Source: Phlebopus portentosus (taxonomy: Eukaryota > Basidiomycota > Agaricomycetes > Boletales > Boletinellaceae). From it: a DNA stretch of 64,000 nt. Under the pieces are notes generated by a model, which was not told the DNA's origin, did not search any database, and saw only the letters and a list, made by a program, of their open reading frames with translations. Positions 41,594 to 54,221 of the stretch are shown here, one piece after another. Position 1 is the first letter of the stretch; each line of letters starts with the position of its first letter. Both the position numbers and the translations under genes were made by a program. The stretch lies in the NCBI GenBank assembly GCA_037892935.1, contig JAYXKI010000012.1, forward strand, positions 806,001 through 870,000, read 5' to 3'.

Positions 41594-43955
41594 TTGAGAT
41601 CCTTCACCAAAACGGACTTTTCCTAAAGCCGCAGAAGTGCGAGTTCGAAGTCGACACAGTCAAGTACCTCGGGCACATCATTGGTAATGGCGAAGTTCAA
41701 ATGGATCCCAAGAAGACGGCAGCAGTACAGGACTGGCCAATTCCAAGGAACATCCATGAACTGCAACAATTTCTGGGATTAGGAAATTGGCTGCGACGTT
41801 TCGTTAAGGACTACAGTTCGGTCGTCAAACCCTTGACTACGCTGATGGGTAGGGTGGAATGGAAGTGGGGAGAGGAGGAACAATGGGCGTTCAAAGAGTT
41901 GAAGGGTCGGTTGAGTAGTCCCCCGGTTCTAGCCATCCCGAACGAGGAGGGTCCTTTCTAGGTCGAAGCAGATGCGTCGGACTTTGCGTCTGGAGGAGTA
42001 CTCCTTCAAAAACAAGACGACAAGTGGAAGGTGATAGCCTATCGATCGTCGACCTTCTTGGAGGCCAAACGAAATTACGAGATCTATGACAAAGAAATGC
42101 TTGCAATCATTCAAGCTCTTAAGGAATGGTGATAATACCTCCAAGGAGCTAAGAGACCCTTCGAAGTATGGACCGATCACGCAAACTTGACGTATTTCCG
42201 ATCGCCTCAAAAGTTGAATCGTCGACAAGCTCGTTGGCGACTCGATTTAGCCGAATTCGACTTCACGTTAGTACACAAGCCAGGGAAGACGTTGGGCAAG
42301 GCTGACATATTGTCGCGGCGGGCGGACAACAACAAGGGCGAATGGGATAATGAGGACGTCATGTTCATCAGAGATGAATGGCTGGTCAGAGGAGCAGTGG
42401 AGACATCAAGAGATGTATTGATTGAGAAGATTCGAAAAGTACAAACAGAGTTGAATGAGGAAGAGAGACCGACGAACTTAGTGTTCGCAGATGGGTTGTG
42501 GAAAAAGGAGGTGACGGTTAAGCTCTCGATGACGAAAACAAAGAAGTTTCAAAACATTTTCGTACCAACGAGCGTGAGGGAGGAAGTGATGAGAGAGTGT
42601 CACGACTCGACGTTGGCAGGCCACCCAGGAGCGAACAAGACCGTTGCACTAGCGAACAGAAGTTTCTGGTGGCCTAACATGTATGTCGATGTCAGGAATT
42701 ACGTGCGAGGATGCGATTGTTGTCAGCGAACGAAGGCCCTCAGAACAACAAGGGCAAAGGTTTTGCACCCTAACGAGGTACCGGAGGCGCCATGGCAAGT
42801 TGTCACGGTCGACCTGATCGGAGAGTTACCAGAGTCAAATGGATTTAACGCGATTTGTGTGGTAGTCGATCGCTTCAGCAAACAAATACATGCGATACCA
42901 ACGACGACAAAATTGACGGCAGAGGGTATGGCCAGAATTTACAGGGACCATGTCTTCCAGTTGCATGGCTTACCTCGAAAGATCATCCATGACCGAGGAG
43001 TACAGTTCGATGCGAAGATGATGAGGGAGTTGTACAAACTCCTTCACATTGAAGGCAATCTATCAATGGCATACCACCCTCAAACAGACGGGCAGATGGA
43101 ACGAGTTAATCAAGAACTTGAACAGTACCTTCAACTATACGTCAATCATCAATAATCAGACTGGGTGGAATGGTTAGCTCTTGCAGAGTTTGCGCACAAC
43201 AATCGCGAACATTCGGCGACCAAACTATCACCCTTCTTCGTCAACACGGGACAACACCCTTCAGGCTTTACGGGCGTTGGAATGACTTCATCCAATCTAT
43301 CGGCAGAAGAGTTTGCTAAACATGTCAAGAGAATACATGAACTCACTCAGGCCAACCTGACCCAGGCCAATGAAGACATGAAGCGCTTTTATGATCGTCA
43401 TGCTGGAAAGTCGGTAGTATATGAGAAGGGACAAAAGGTCTTCTTGGATGGTCGAAACATTAAGATGATCCGACCGACGAAGAAGATGGACGACAAATGG
43501 TTTGGCCCATTCGAGGTTATGGAAAAGGTGGGCGCGAGCGCGTATAAGCTAAAAATCCCAAAGACATGGAAACACATTTATCCCGTCTTTAACGAGATCC
43601 TGCTCAAACCGGCCGTTCAACCGTCTTTCGAATCACAAAAGAAGCCGCCTCCACCCCCGCCAGTGATCATTGACGAACAGGAAGAGTACGAGGTTGAAGA
43701 AATACTCGACTCACATCTACATCGAGGAAGGCTCCAATTCTTGGTCAAGTGGGTTGGATATGAGGAAGCGACATGGCAGCCGGAATCCGACGTCAAAGAT
43801 AATGCACAGGAATCAATTCAAGAATTCTATCGCAAACATCCTGGAGCTCCACGAAAATTAACAATACCTCGACAAAGCATGTGAGCACTGTATAGGTTCA
43901 CGTCGTCAGAAGGATTATGTGGTTGGTCGGGACGCCCAACCTTGAGAGGGGGTGA
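41594..43955 (+). pseudogene. Pol remnant of chromovirus element C
   Basis: Starts inside the RT after the YLDD box (equivalent to 38813 of element B) and runs to the chromodomain and polypurine tract. Three in-frame stops replace conserved codons: TAG at about 41959 (RNase H start), TGA at about 42130 (KEW-stop, Arg in B) and TAA at about 43153 (before SDWVEWLALAEF). The integrase zinc finger, the DDE core (VTVDLIG, IIHDRG; QTERV altered to QMERV) and the chromodomain are recognisable. Divergence from B is much greater than between A and B, so it is an older subfamily member. Confidence 0.9.
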
Positions 43956-44407
43956 TGTAAGGACTCGAACATTTTCCTTTTCTTTTCTTATGTCATCATT
44001 CATTTAATTTACCATTCCTTTATATTACTCATCTATCCTTACTAATTCCGTTCACTCCGTCATGGCTTACTCATCTTCAGTCATCGACCATGACTAAATC
44101 TGATCTTTCCAATTAAGACACTCATTAATCACTCCACTCCTTCATCATGTGATTCCTCATTAGAGTAGACCTTTCTCGCGCTTGAAGTATATATAAGTAG
44201 ATAGTTTGACTCTTTCGTTCCTTGTCTTTCTATTCTACTTACCTTCACTGCGACATAGGTATCTACTCTTGTATTATTAGTTTACTGAATTCTACTTACC
44301 TTCACTGCGACATAGCGTGCGTATAGCCCGGCAACTCGTGTTAGCCAGTTGTTTGTTGTTGTGTTGGCCACCTCGAGATCGACGCCCATTAGTCTCGCCG
44401 CCTAACA
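43956..44407 (+). repeat. Diverged gypsy LTR, 452 bp (3' of element C)
   Basis: Shares the first 35 bp, the TATA region (about 44190), the duplicated TTCTACTTACCTTCACTGCG segment and the GCCTAACA end with the other LTRs. The middle is different, marking a separate LTR subfamily. Confidence 0.88.
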
Positions 44408-44900
44408 CTCATTGGTCATGTGAAATATGTCAAGTTGCAACAGTTCTTTGTCATAATCTTCCTCATAGATATAGGTCAGATCATAATCAGCAGTTCTTCA
44501 GCTCCTCCCTGGAAGCTCAGCCTCTACATCATTCTGCTATAACTTGTTAGCCATGTACCAGTAGATGAGCCTATCAACACTACCTCAGGTTCAACATTGT
44601 TCTTATCCTCAATAATCTATTTGCTCTTCTTTGGTCTCTCTCGTTTCCGTGCTATATTTGTCTTATTGACTGCTGCGTCTTGAAGGTGCATCGAAGGCCT
44701 CCTTGTTCGTAGTTCCCCTAGGAGTTGAGGAGACTACCACTTTTTTGGGAGTAGTTCTCCTCATCATAGGAGATGAAAAAAGTTATGATGTGGCAAGAGA
44801 AAAGGAGCATTTTACATACATATTACTGGCCTTACTTATTATACCTATCCTGGCCATACAAATCTAATGTTCAAATTATATAAACACTGGCACATCATAT
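44408..44900. other. Gap between the gypsy nest and the Tc1-like copy
   Basis: No supported gene. A minus-strand acidic frame (YDLTYIYEEDYDKELLQLD, about 44495-44420) abuts the LTR and could be a remnant exon, but I cannot assign it. Confidence 0.35.
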
Positions 44901-44904
44901 CCAC

Positions 44905-46105
44905 AGTGGCAGAAGAATGAATAGCTATCCACAGAGCTGATACAATATACCTGAACATAGAGTTGCTCAATAATCGAGGCATTATCCTGATTCCAAGGCC
45001 TCTGCCTTTTGAGCCTAGATTTCAACATAAAAAATGCAGGCTCGATTGGATTATAGTCAGGAGAATAAGGAGGAAGAAACTCCAGTCTGACACCTCTATG
45101 TGATGGTCAGTACATGCTGCTCTCAGTATCTCTTATATAAGACTGACCATGATTCAATAAGTTCTTGAATCTGAGGGGCTTTATGTATTAGGCAGTTATC
45201 CATCACGATAATGGACCAAGGAGCAGAGAAGGGATTCATTTTGTCCAATGGACTGGCAATGAATTCCATGAACAACCATGTATTGAAGGCACCCTCCACG
45301 ACAGAGCAATTGATCATACCATCGAGACTGATAGCTGACAGGACAGAGAAGCTGAGCAGAATGTATCAGAAAATTACACTGAGTTGCAAAAGTTATATTC
45401 ACTATTTACCCCTGTTGAAGAACTGTTTTTGACAAGCACAGAGACCCTCAAGAGCCCAAGCAGTATCACAGAGAAAAGTCCGTCAATCACAAGCACTCTC
45501 ATCAACAAACACTGACTGTTCTGCTGCATACTACGAATCTATATATGAAACATACTGCATACGAAGGGTCTCACTTTACTCAACAGCCCTCTTTGATATT
45601 TAGATGACCAGGATTTGATTAATTGCACAGAATGCATAGGGAAGCAAAGAGATGATTACCTTCTTTAATCTGAAGCCGGTGCACAGCAAAGTCCTGCATA
45701 TAGTTGAGTCCAAAACTTTCTTTCCCTATATTTCCTGCAGAAGCTTCTTCAGCTCGTCAATATAGCAGTTATTACGATTGCCCAATGACCCACAGAGGAA
45801 CTAGACAGTGTCAGCCAATAGACAACTAGTATTGGATTAGGTATATGGCAAACCTAGGTATGGTCATAATTGAGGGCCCTTAGTCCTCTATGAAAACTAA
45901 GACTTTGTGTAGCAACAGTCCCGTTGCACTTGAATTCCTGTATTACCCAGAAAACTATTGCTCTCGAAAGCTCAGTCAAAGCTGCAATCTCAGACACGCT
46001 AAACTTCTTGTTCATGGTGACAATGCATTCTTGTAGGTCATTGAAAAGTCTTCTGCTGCACTGTTGATAAGACATAAAGGTACGCTCATTCGAAAGCTGG
46101 ACCAT
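44905..46105 (-). pseudogene. IS630/Tc1-like transposase, inverted twin of 28700-29625
   Basis: Minus strand: FSVSEIAALTELSRAIVFWVIQE (about 46010-45945), NRNNCYIDELKKLLQEI followed by TAG (about 45735), STICRTLLCTGFRLKK, SVVEGAFNTWLFMEFIAS, SIIVMDNCLIHKAPQIQELI (about 45215-45160). Then, where the other twin is cut off, comes VRLEFLPPYSPDYNPIEPAFFMLKSRLK (about 45100-45000). All three catalytic motifs are visible but the shared TAG and further breaks make it inactive. This copy shows what lay beyond the LTR insertion in the twin. Confidence 0.82.
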
Positions 46106-47470
46106 GGACTTCAGAATGATAGTTCGGATAACATCGATAAGCCACCTACATCTGGGATGGTGATAGTTAAAGATCAAGTTGTGAGTATGGCACATGAAAC
46201 AAGTGACATCATGCACATCAGTCTCCTCTTCTTTTCTCACTTTGCTCACTCATACCAATGGCACCCCTTATCACGTACTTATTATTGTATCTGCAGTTGC
46301 ATTCTCGAAGTTCTGTTAATTTACTGTAACGTCTGACATCCGATTCAAAATCTACATTGACATATGCTCAGGCCTGGCAATATGAATCTATGCATGCCCT
46401 CCCCGGGGCCCTTGCACTCTAGTTTTAAAGCAACAACAGTGACTGGCCATTTACTGTCATCGTCTGTGTCAACAGGGATGCTCTGAGCTGGTAAGTAGGA
46501 TGTTGGTGGCCAGATCAAGGCATTCACTATCTAGAGTGCTGTTCATGCTTACAAAGAACGACGAACCTGTGTTCTTATATTGTGTAGCATCGGCTACTTT
46601 CAACTTTCAAGATTTTGTTCGCATGGACAAGGGGAGAGGTGAGGGGCCTCAAAGGTCTGAATGAGTGATAGGAGTTGCATGAGGGCCATTGTATATTATT
46701 CAAAGACTATCCTTCTGCTACTTGGGCCTATGAGTTACGTCTTTATCTTAGTGACCACTTTCGACTTTCCTGAGGAGGGAATACATAATGGAACCAATTC
46801 TCTGACCTGATTTGAGAACTGAATGGCCTAGATATGTCAGCAAGTGATGTTTTGGAGAAAGATAGTTGCAGGGTGAAAGTAGTTTCGGGCCTATATAATA
46901 GAATGAAATATGTAATGCAGCTGCACTCAGGCCTATCCAGCTCAATGATAATTCTGTTTGAAAGCACCCATTAGCATACCTTTCTAGCAGAGAGAATCAG
47001 ATTTTTTGGTGTCTGAATGCATAAGTTATAGCAATTACAATGGCCTAGGAGAGAGAATTACAAGCAGGAGAGACAACAGACTGTCTAGTTTTATCATGAA
47101 TGCATGTCGAGGAGCCACAATAAGTTGAAAACAGATGATCACTAGGCTGGCCTGATTTATCACAGTTGAATCAGATTTTTACAGGTGATATTGGGCAAGC
47201 TATGATTTTTACATTCAGTGAAGGACAAGGTCAAGAACTTAGTCTTTCGATGTTATCTGTTTTGTTCTGCTACACAGATGCAACAAAACTCAGATATTTT
47301 TACATGTACAGATGCACAATTTTGTGTAGTTTTTTTACATGGCAATATCAGATTTTTTTGTGCTATATTGACAGAGAAATCAACCATTTATTTTGTTCTT
47401 TTTTGTTCATTCAGGGCACACTATGTGTCAAAAAACACACGTGATTACCCCAAATCTCAGGTTTTTTGCA
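45180..47470 (-). repeat. Right copy of the 2.3-kb inverted repeat
   Basis: Reverse-complement partner of 27327-29625, about 90-95% identical by reading. It ends at 47470, directly beside the composite transposon's left repeat. Confidence 0.85.
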
Positions 47471-47477
47471 TTTAGCT

Positions 47478-48875
47478 GGCTGTTTGCAAAAGTAATGAGA
47501 AAAGCCAAAATCACATGATGTTTCACTCGCATCGTGCCCTCAAAAGGCAAAAATGAACAAAATGGCCAATTGCTCACTCAATATTACACATTAAGACATA
47601 CTATTATAACATAAAAAAAGCACTCGAAAATGCGCTTCTACAAATGTAAAATTTTCCAAAAAATGTGGCATATAAGTGGCAGTACAAGAAAGACAACCTC
47701 ATCAAGTCGGTACCTCAACCCCCTCCCTCAGACAGTGAAAAAATCGTAGCTCACGACATACCGCTCATAAAAATATGATTCAAGCAGGTAAATTCATGCA
47801 AGGATGGGTGGTATCTATGCGTGAGTTTTGTGGCTCAATGAGGTGTCCTTCATAGAGAAAGGCAGTCCTCTAGCATGCCTACATGCAGATTTCTCTCCCT
47901 CTTACCCATCATAACTCATGTACTTCGACAGAAAAACCCGATCATTTCTACTACGATCATTTTTTGGTGGGAATATTAGAGTCTGTGCAAGTTTCGATTA
48001 CCAACAGGTCAGTACCCACCCTTCACTACCTATCCCATCCAGTCGTCACTCTGAAGAGAATATACAGCAGCCTTTGGAGCCAGGTCCATCAACGTCTTCA
48101 AATTCATCTTCGTATCTCGAGCCAGAGCAGACCAAGAAGCCTCAGCAACAGATCAGTTCACTATAATTCGTTGTGTCCATTATCGCTCAGTACACAGCTC
48201 GCACAGACAAGCCCACTATCTACAAAAAACAATTCCGACTTACGGCAAACTCTTGATCAAACGAAAGCAGGCGGAACTCGAACCATCGCTACTATGAATC
48301 ATCGCTACCGAAGAGTACAATCCGATCCATACATGTGCCAACATACAGGGGAAATACAGAGGTAGATTTCATATAGAAGAACAGAATACTTATGATAGGA
48401 GACAAGAGGAGTCAGCGACTCCTACTGTACACGCACTACAAGGCAAGGGAAATGGAGCTATTGTGTAGTGACCTAACACAGCAAGCTCTTTATATACAAA
48501 CAGCCGCAAAAGCGGTCAACGTACCTGCATAAGAAGACCGAGACAAATATAAATACGGGAGGAGATCCTTTCGAATAACAGCCTCCAAACAAAACAAAGG
48601 AGAGGTGAAGAGGGCATAATTCCGCCCGTGGAGGGCAAGCGATCGTCCAGTCCATAGTCCATAGTACTTTCGGCCTCCGACTGTAAAGCAACGCTGGATG
48701 GTCCCTGGCCCAACTCACGCCGCCTTCGCCTTCGAACCCGTCGTTTCCGGCTCCTGATTCGTCTGAACAGGCTTAACTGAATCCAACCATTTCAACAGAA
48801 TAACGTTATCCATATATGTCGGCGCCTTGTGATCGCTCAGCTCTGCTTCGATGAACGAATCGATTGCTTTCTCCA
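47478..48875 (+). repeat. Left 1.39-kb inverted repeat of the composite element
   Basis: Reverse complement of 56149-57546 with very few differences. It covers the last 53 codons and stop of the coiled-coil gene, 3' non-coding DNA, and an outer stretch with AATCACATG, GTGCCCT and AAAAGCACTCGAAAATGCGC motifs. Confidence 0.92.
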
Positions 48876-50467
48876 CGTTGAACGAGGCTCCACTAACTTC
48901 ATCTTCGTTAACATCAAAAACTTCGACTTTCTCCGTCGCATGGAAAGCTTCGCTGGGATCGAGGACTTCCTGCAAGTCGACGTCTCGCGACCCGATCTTT
49001 TTGACGGCGGCCCATGCATCTTCCAGGTCACTGGGGGATAGCTTGACCTTGAGCGCACCCGCTTTTATAAGTTCGTAAACGCGAGTGGACCCAGATACTG
49101 CTAGATTCCGTAAGTTCTTATCGCCAAGCACCCGCAGGCACTGCTGAAGAACATTGAGCTGATGAGCGCGGCTCCGCTGCTTCTCGAGAAGCTTTGTAAC
49201 TTCCTTCTCAAACACTCCTGCATTTACAGATAAGTGTTGTATCAACGTTGAGTTGATCGCAGGTCCGATCTGCTGATCCTCGTGCGTGGAACCTAGATGC
49301 TGCGCTGGCCCTCCAAATGCGCTGATGGTATGGGCCGCCTGAGAATGTTGCTGACTAACAGAAGATGCCGCCTCTTCCACTGTACCACCACGACGAAGTG
49401 TTTCTACAAGGCTGCGTTGCTCAGCCAGCCCAGCTTTCAGAGATTCCATTTCTATGCCCATTCGTTCCATTTCCTTCTTAGTCACGCTATATTCCCAGAT
49501 TATGAGCGGGGTGAAGAACTTCATGATGCGATCAAAAAATTCGTTGATAGATTCCGTGTCAAAACGTCCAATTTCGTTGCAATGGTGTATGGCTTCCGAT
49601 CGAAAATCTTCGATAATTGTGGTGTCCGGAAGACTGCCAAAATTCGGACCATTGGGTGAATAACGCTCCTCTTCCAAAAGATAGTGGAAAACAGAGCGGC
49701 GAGGACGAAACAGGTATGTCCCGTTCGCCTTTGATTCGACGTCAAAGTGGCGGCGGTAATGCTCGGTCAGCTTGAATAAAAACATGTGCCACAAGTTAAC
49801 GGGCATCGCCCATCCCAGTTCAGATAGGAAACCCGTGATCGTGAAGAACTTGGGAAGGACGAGCGTAAAACCACGCGCTAGATCAAATCGCGCTCTCGTA
49901 TACGCCCTTCGAACATCTAGCAACCTCGTAGCTGCATCACTCTAAAAAGAAAGAGGGACTATTAGGAAAGATGCATCTAAACGTGAATGAGTCATTTACC
50001 CCTAAAGAAGAAGCCTCAAGCATCTTAACATGCTCCACGGTCTCGGACAGCGCCATCGCCAACTCGGCGATATCCTTTTTCGCGGTTGAGGAATGATCCT
50101 GCAATTTCGCACGTTGCTCGTTCACAACATCCTCCAAGCCACCAAAACTCTTTCCAAGGTGAGAGACATGCTGATGAAGTTGGCGAACGACATCACACAG
50201 CACGTTTGTGACATCCATTACTTTGTCAGGATGAGCATCCTCATCCTCTTCGACTTTCCTCTTGATCCTCTTATGCTCGACAACCAGACCCTCAACAGGA
50301 TCTACAGAGCCCGTTCTCAGGGGGACAGGGCAAAACAATATATACCGTGGAGGATACTCACCATTCTTCTTCGATGCGCCACGGGAAACAACTGCCGGTG
50401 GGCGGACGCCGCGCCCGCGTGTCATGATGGTGGGGCGACTTTGAGAGAGGTGCAAAGCGTAAGACAT
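48715..50467 (-). CDS. Transposon-borne coiled-coil protein 1 (about 530-544 aa)
   Basis: Exons: 50467 (ATG; alternative ATG 50425) to 50362, 50301 to 50000, and 49941 to 48715. The 60-nt and 58-nt introns have GT/AG ends and phases that join exactly. Domains: basic N-terminus MTRGRGVRPP and KRIKRK; coiled coil about residues 45-120 (VVNEQRAKLQDHSSTAKKDIAEL); a helical middle domain (RRAYTRARFDLARGFTLVL); a second coil (VTKKEMERMGIEMESLKAGL); and a C-terminal domain with LNVLQQCLRVLGDKNLRNLAV. The family is not recognised. It has the same architecture as the protein at 54222-56309 and is divergent from the transposase start by 160 bp, suggesting shared control. Confidence 0.75.
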
Positions 50468-50626
50468 TCTGAACAGTCCAAACTGTGGTAAATGGGGTAA
50501 AGGGAGAGGTGTGTGTGTTAGGAAGACGAAGTGGTGATAGGCTTTGGCTCTTACACTTACTAAGCGTGCGGCACTGCCGCGAATATTATAATATAATGTA
50601 ATGTTGAAGCTTTTCTTTCACCCAGT
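50468..50626. promoter_or_regulatory. Bidirectional intergenic promoter region
   Basis: The 159 bp between the divergent start codons of the coiled-coil gene and the transposase must hold both promoters. An AT-rich ATATTATAATATAATGTAAT stretch lies at about 50583-50602 on the transposase side. Confidence 0.5.
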
Positions 50627-51797
50627 ATGACGCACGGGGTTCCTATCTCAGATGACCTACGTCGCGTTATCGTCCACATGTCCATGAACTGTGGTCTAGA
50701 TGTAAAAGGCATTGTTTATCTTACTGCAGTTCCTCGAGCTTCAGTGTATCGGATCCTGAATGCTTGGAAGCAAACTGGGGAAGAGTGTCTTGCACCCCGT
50801 TCGAAATCGGGACGTCCAAGGGCGTTAGACTTCTCTGATACCCAGGTACGCCTGAAGAATCGTGATCTTGGGGATGTAACTAACAAGGAACAAGTTTCTA
50901 TTGAAAACAGTGATGCGTCACAATGATATCTATCTTGACGAACTCAGACAGTCGCTCGAAGAAAGATGCGGTGTGAGAGTATCTGATGCTACCATTTGGA
51001 GAACTCTTAACCGGGCAGGCTTTCGGATGAAGGAGGTAATTTGTAGCTTATCCAAATGGATTGATAAAAAATCACTAATTTCAACATAGATCACAAAACA
51101 CGCTCAAGAACGCAATGAGTCCCGTCGGGCAGAGTATCGGCTTCGCATCGGAGCAAATTATTCTCCAGATCAGCTGGTTTTCGTTGATGAAAGTGCGTGT
51201 GATCGAAGGACATATTTGCGTGGTAGAGCATGGGCATTAGAGGGAGTTCGCGCATGCCGAAAGCAGGTCTTTACGAGGGGAAAACGGTATACCTTTCAGA
51301 GCTACCTGCACGCTATATCATTTTTCATGCTTTCAGGTATTCCATCCTCCCTGCTATATCTCTGAGCGGAATCGTGGAATGTATGATAGTCGAAGGATCG
51401 TTCAATACGGAGCTTTTTATGGTTTTCATCGAGGACCTTCTGGTCAAAATGAATCCATTCCCGGCGCCGATGTCTGTCGTTGTTATGGACAATTGTGCCA
51501 TCCACAAAGCTCCCGAACTTCGCGAGCTTGTCGAAGAAAGGTGATGATTTTTCTCAGGTATGTTACTGAAAATTTGTTCACCCTTTTCATAGAGGAATGA
51601 GGCTGGAATATCTGCCAGCGTATTCTCCTAACTTCAACCCGATCGAGCTAGCCTTCTCGCTGCTTAAACATAATCTCCGTCACAGCCCCCCGCCCGAAGG
51701 GGATGAGTTTCTTGTCTATGAATACCTATATCTTCAAACTCTTGGCATCTCTGCGGCGGATTGTCGAAGTTTCTATCACCAATCAGGCTATCTCTGA
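50627..51797 (+). CDS. IS630/Tc1-like DDE transposase, intact (321 aa, five exons)
   Basis: Exons 50627-50845, 50895-51035, 51090-51286, 51337-51540 and 51593-51797; all four introns (49-54 nt) have GT/AG ends and join in phase. N-terminal helix-turn-helix (LDVKGIVYLTAVPRASVYRIL), second DNA-binding block (LEERCGVRVSDATIWRTLNRAG), then the catalytic domain: VFVDESACDRRTYLRGRAWA, VVVMDNCAIHKAPELREL and YLPAYSPNFNPIELAFSLLK. The usual SPDxNPIE has N for D here, which may or may not matter. It should cut and paste the element at TA sites. It is the only copy in the window without breaks. Confidence 0.9.
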
Positions 51798-52013
51798 CGG
51801 GGTCCTGACGTGGATCTCAATGAACAAGTGCAGTTGAAGCAGTTTTATATTTTTCATGTGTAGAAAGAGCTGTTGAAGCCCGAAATGGATTAAATACAGT
51901 GAGTGAAAGACAGGAGGAAAGAAACTGTGCACGGATAGAAAGGGAGTACTTCGCGTGCATCAAACGTCAAACAACTAATGGAGAAAGAAGCAAGCCAATA
52001 TAACTGCGCCATT

Positions 52014-54075
52014 TCAATAGCCAGACAACTTTCCATCCCTCTTGACACAAGCAACGTCCCCCACTGCATAATCATGAATGCAATTCACAAGTCCAATTGT
52101 CATATCTACCCCTTCTGCCTTTACCAAAGCTTCGATCTTGTCTGCATTCATCCTTGCGATATCATCGATCCTTGTGCAACCGCTACTCAAAAACACAGGT
52201 GCCAGCTTGCGGTATTCGTGGTTATCCCTGCCACGCTCCAAATCATCTTCGCATGCCTTAAGCCAATCTCCAATAGCCGGGTAGTTCAGTGGTCCTCTGT
52301 GCGTCATAGAACTTGAAATTTCTTGTGTTACTCTGACGGGTGCCGCATGCGTGTCTACCTGTATCCTGCGGGCCCCACCATCAGTAGGAGGCGGCCCTTG
52401 ATTTGTTCTTCCTGGCCTCTTGTAGTCGAGTAATTTTGCCGACATCGACTCTGGGATTTTACTTGCAACTACATGCAACTCCCGCCGTGCCTCATGATGC
52501 CCAGTTGTCAGATCAGTAAGTGAAGAGAGTCAAACACGGAACTCACGAGTTTTTGCGCATGTTCCAAATGAGATCGGGGGTATAAACACCACAAGCACCA
52601 TTGTATTTCTCATAACACACGCGGTTGTGCACTTGACAAAACATGGCAGCCTGGATGCTCTTTGTAGCTTGAGTGATCTTGTCATCGGCTGAGTCCCTGG
52701 CAGAATATGTAGGGTCGATCTGTTTCGGTGGCCGACCCCTCGACGCACCAGCTGCATGGACAGTCATCTTTGTGGCACTCTATGGCAAATTTACTGAGCA
52801 AACATCGTCATATTCTTGGAAAGTAGTTTACCTGAAGAGTGTCCAACATATTGCGAAAAACTATTTCGCATGTAATCTCCTGGTCGCGATTGCGACGTGT
52901 GCTCTGTTGATCCTTTACATACCTCCTATAGGCACTCCAGAACTCCGTAAGTTCATCCGGGTTGGAAATATATGTAAGGCTCATCTTTGTCCCTATCTTT
53001 GAGCTCCAGGGGGCTTCATAGCCAATCTCAACAAGATGATTTGGTCGCCTCATCGCTTGGGCAGCCTTCTCTAAAACGTCAACGTGCTTGTCCAAAGATG
53101 ATATGGTAACGACTCGTTCCGCCAGTCCGTCATGGACCTTGACCTTTATTTCTTCGATCCCTGGCCGCTTTTGGGTGTGACATGTGTTCTTGCCTATACC
53201 CGAGTTCAATGAGACTAGTGAATTATTATCTCCATCATAATTAGTCTGGATTTCATTCAGCAACGGAAGCATGGTATTTCTTACCGTCGTCTTCAATTTC
53301 CTCAAAATCGGAATCGGACAAAGGGATTGTAGAGTTCGCTATCCCGTCTACAAGGATTTGTGCAAGTACGTCATCCGTTAACTCCCCGTCAAAAGTACTG
53401 GCAACAGTAGGCCCTCCGTCGGAGGACGGTAAAAAAGTTTTCTATGTTTGAGTCTTGATCAGCAACCATGAACAAGTAAACCACGCACTTTAGAGCCTGG
53501 ATACCTCCGGAGCTGAGTTAGCCTGACCCAATGGGAGAGGTAGCTTTGAAAAACAACTGAGTTTGCGAGGTTGGACGACGAACTTCGGAAGAATTAGAAC
53601 ATAAACAGATTCATGAGACCAAGAATATACCTCATCGTCTTTTTCTCCCTCGGAATCCGTAATGACGACAGCACCTCCCAGCTCTGAGTTCAAATACCCC
53701 ACTCTATGACGTTCTTGTTGCTTCAGAAGCGGTAAATAGCAGATACAAAAGTGGAAAATAAGACCATCATTACCTGACTATCCCTGTCAGTTCCAGTCCT
53801 GTCCTCACACTGAATTTTCACAGCTTGAACAGCATGCTGCAACAAGTATGTCAAAACCAGCGCAAGACAAAAGAAAAGGAGCATACTTTGGCTTTGTCAA
53901 CGCGGGAATCTACATTTGAGCCCTGCTGTTCTGGTACGACTTTGCGAGGGCGCCCACGACCACGCTTGACCATAGGGACATCTTGGGCAGCTGCATCAAG
54001 AATCTTCTGAGACGGCTTTGGTCGGCGTTTGTCTCCTACAATCGCTGCCGCAGATTGATTCGGAGAAGACAGCAT
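52014..54075 (-). CDS. AT-hook and SAM-like domain protein carried by the transposon
   Basis: Start ATG at 54075. Exons 54075-53887, 53836-53774, 53720-53631, 53441-53285, 53214-52832, 52779-52547 and about 52494-52014. Exons 1-6 join in phase. The last acceptor lacks AG at the required phase, so that join is doubtful. Features: AT-hook GRGRPRK (about residue 40), acidic DSDFEEIEDD, a middle block IGYEAPWSSKIGTKMSLTYI, GRPPKQIDPTYSARDSADDK with FCQVHNRVCYEKYNGACG, HHEARREL, and a C-terminal helical SAM-like region (ARMNADKIEALVKAEG). It probably binds DNA. A fragment of its C-terminus lies beside another transposase at 18262-18490. Confidence 0.65.
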
Positions 54076-54221
54076 GATGGTGGTGGAAAGAAAGAGAAAT
54101 CGAATTGTGACCATTTTGTCTGTTCCATCAAAATGAGTCACGCGATACACGTGTCCTTCACCATCGTCTCTTCTCTTACATCCGTATCATTGGGAATGAG
54201 AACGCCGTCACTTCTATTACT
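54076..54221. promoter_or_regulatory. Second bidirectional intergenic region of the composite element
   Basis: 146 bp separate the divergent start codons of the SAM-like gene (54075) and coiled-coil gene 2 (54222), mirroring the layout at 50468-50626. Confidence 0.5.

Noticed and set aside
41594..43955. RIP-like C-to-T mutation of element C
   Set aside because: One of the three in-frame stops looks like CGA to TGA, but the others are not simple transitions and the twin elements show no global CpA or TpA skew by reading. The evidence is insufficient.
47883..48365. 160-aa open frame repeated three times (also 56659-57141 and 57839-58252)
   Set aside because: It is repeated only because it lies in the inverted/direct repeat. 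One copy is frameshifted by a single-base loss without other change, and it has no protein features. It is non-coding 3' sequence.
48473..48718. 81-aa frame next to the coiled-coil gene, present three times
   Set aside because: Same reason: repeat-borne DNA beyond the stop codon of coiled-coil gene 1, with no start context or family signature.
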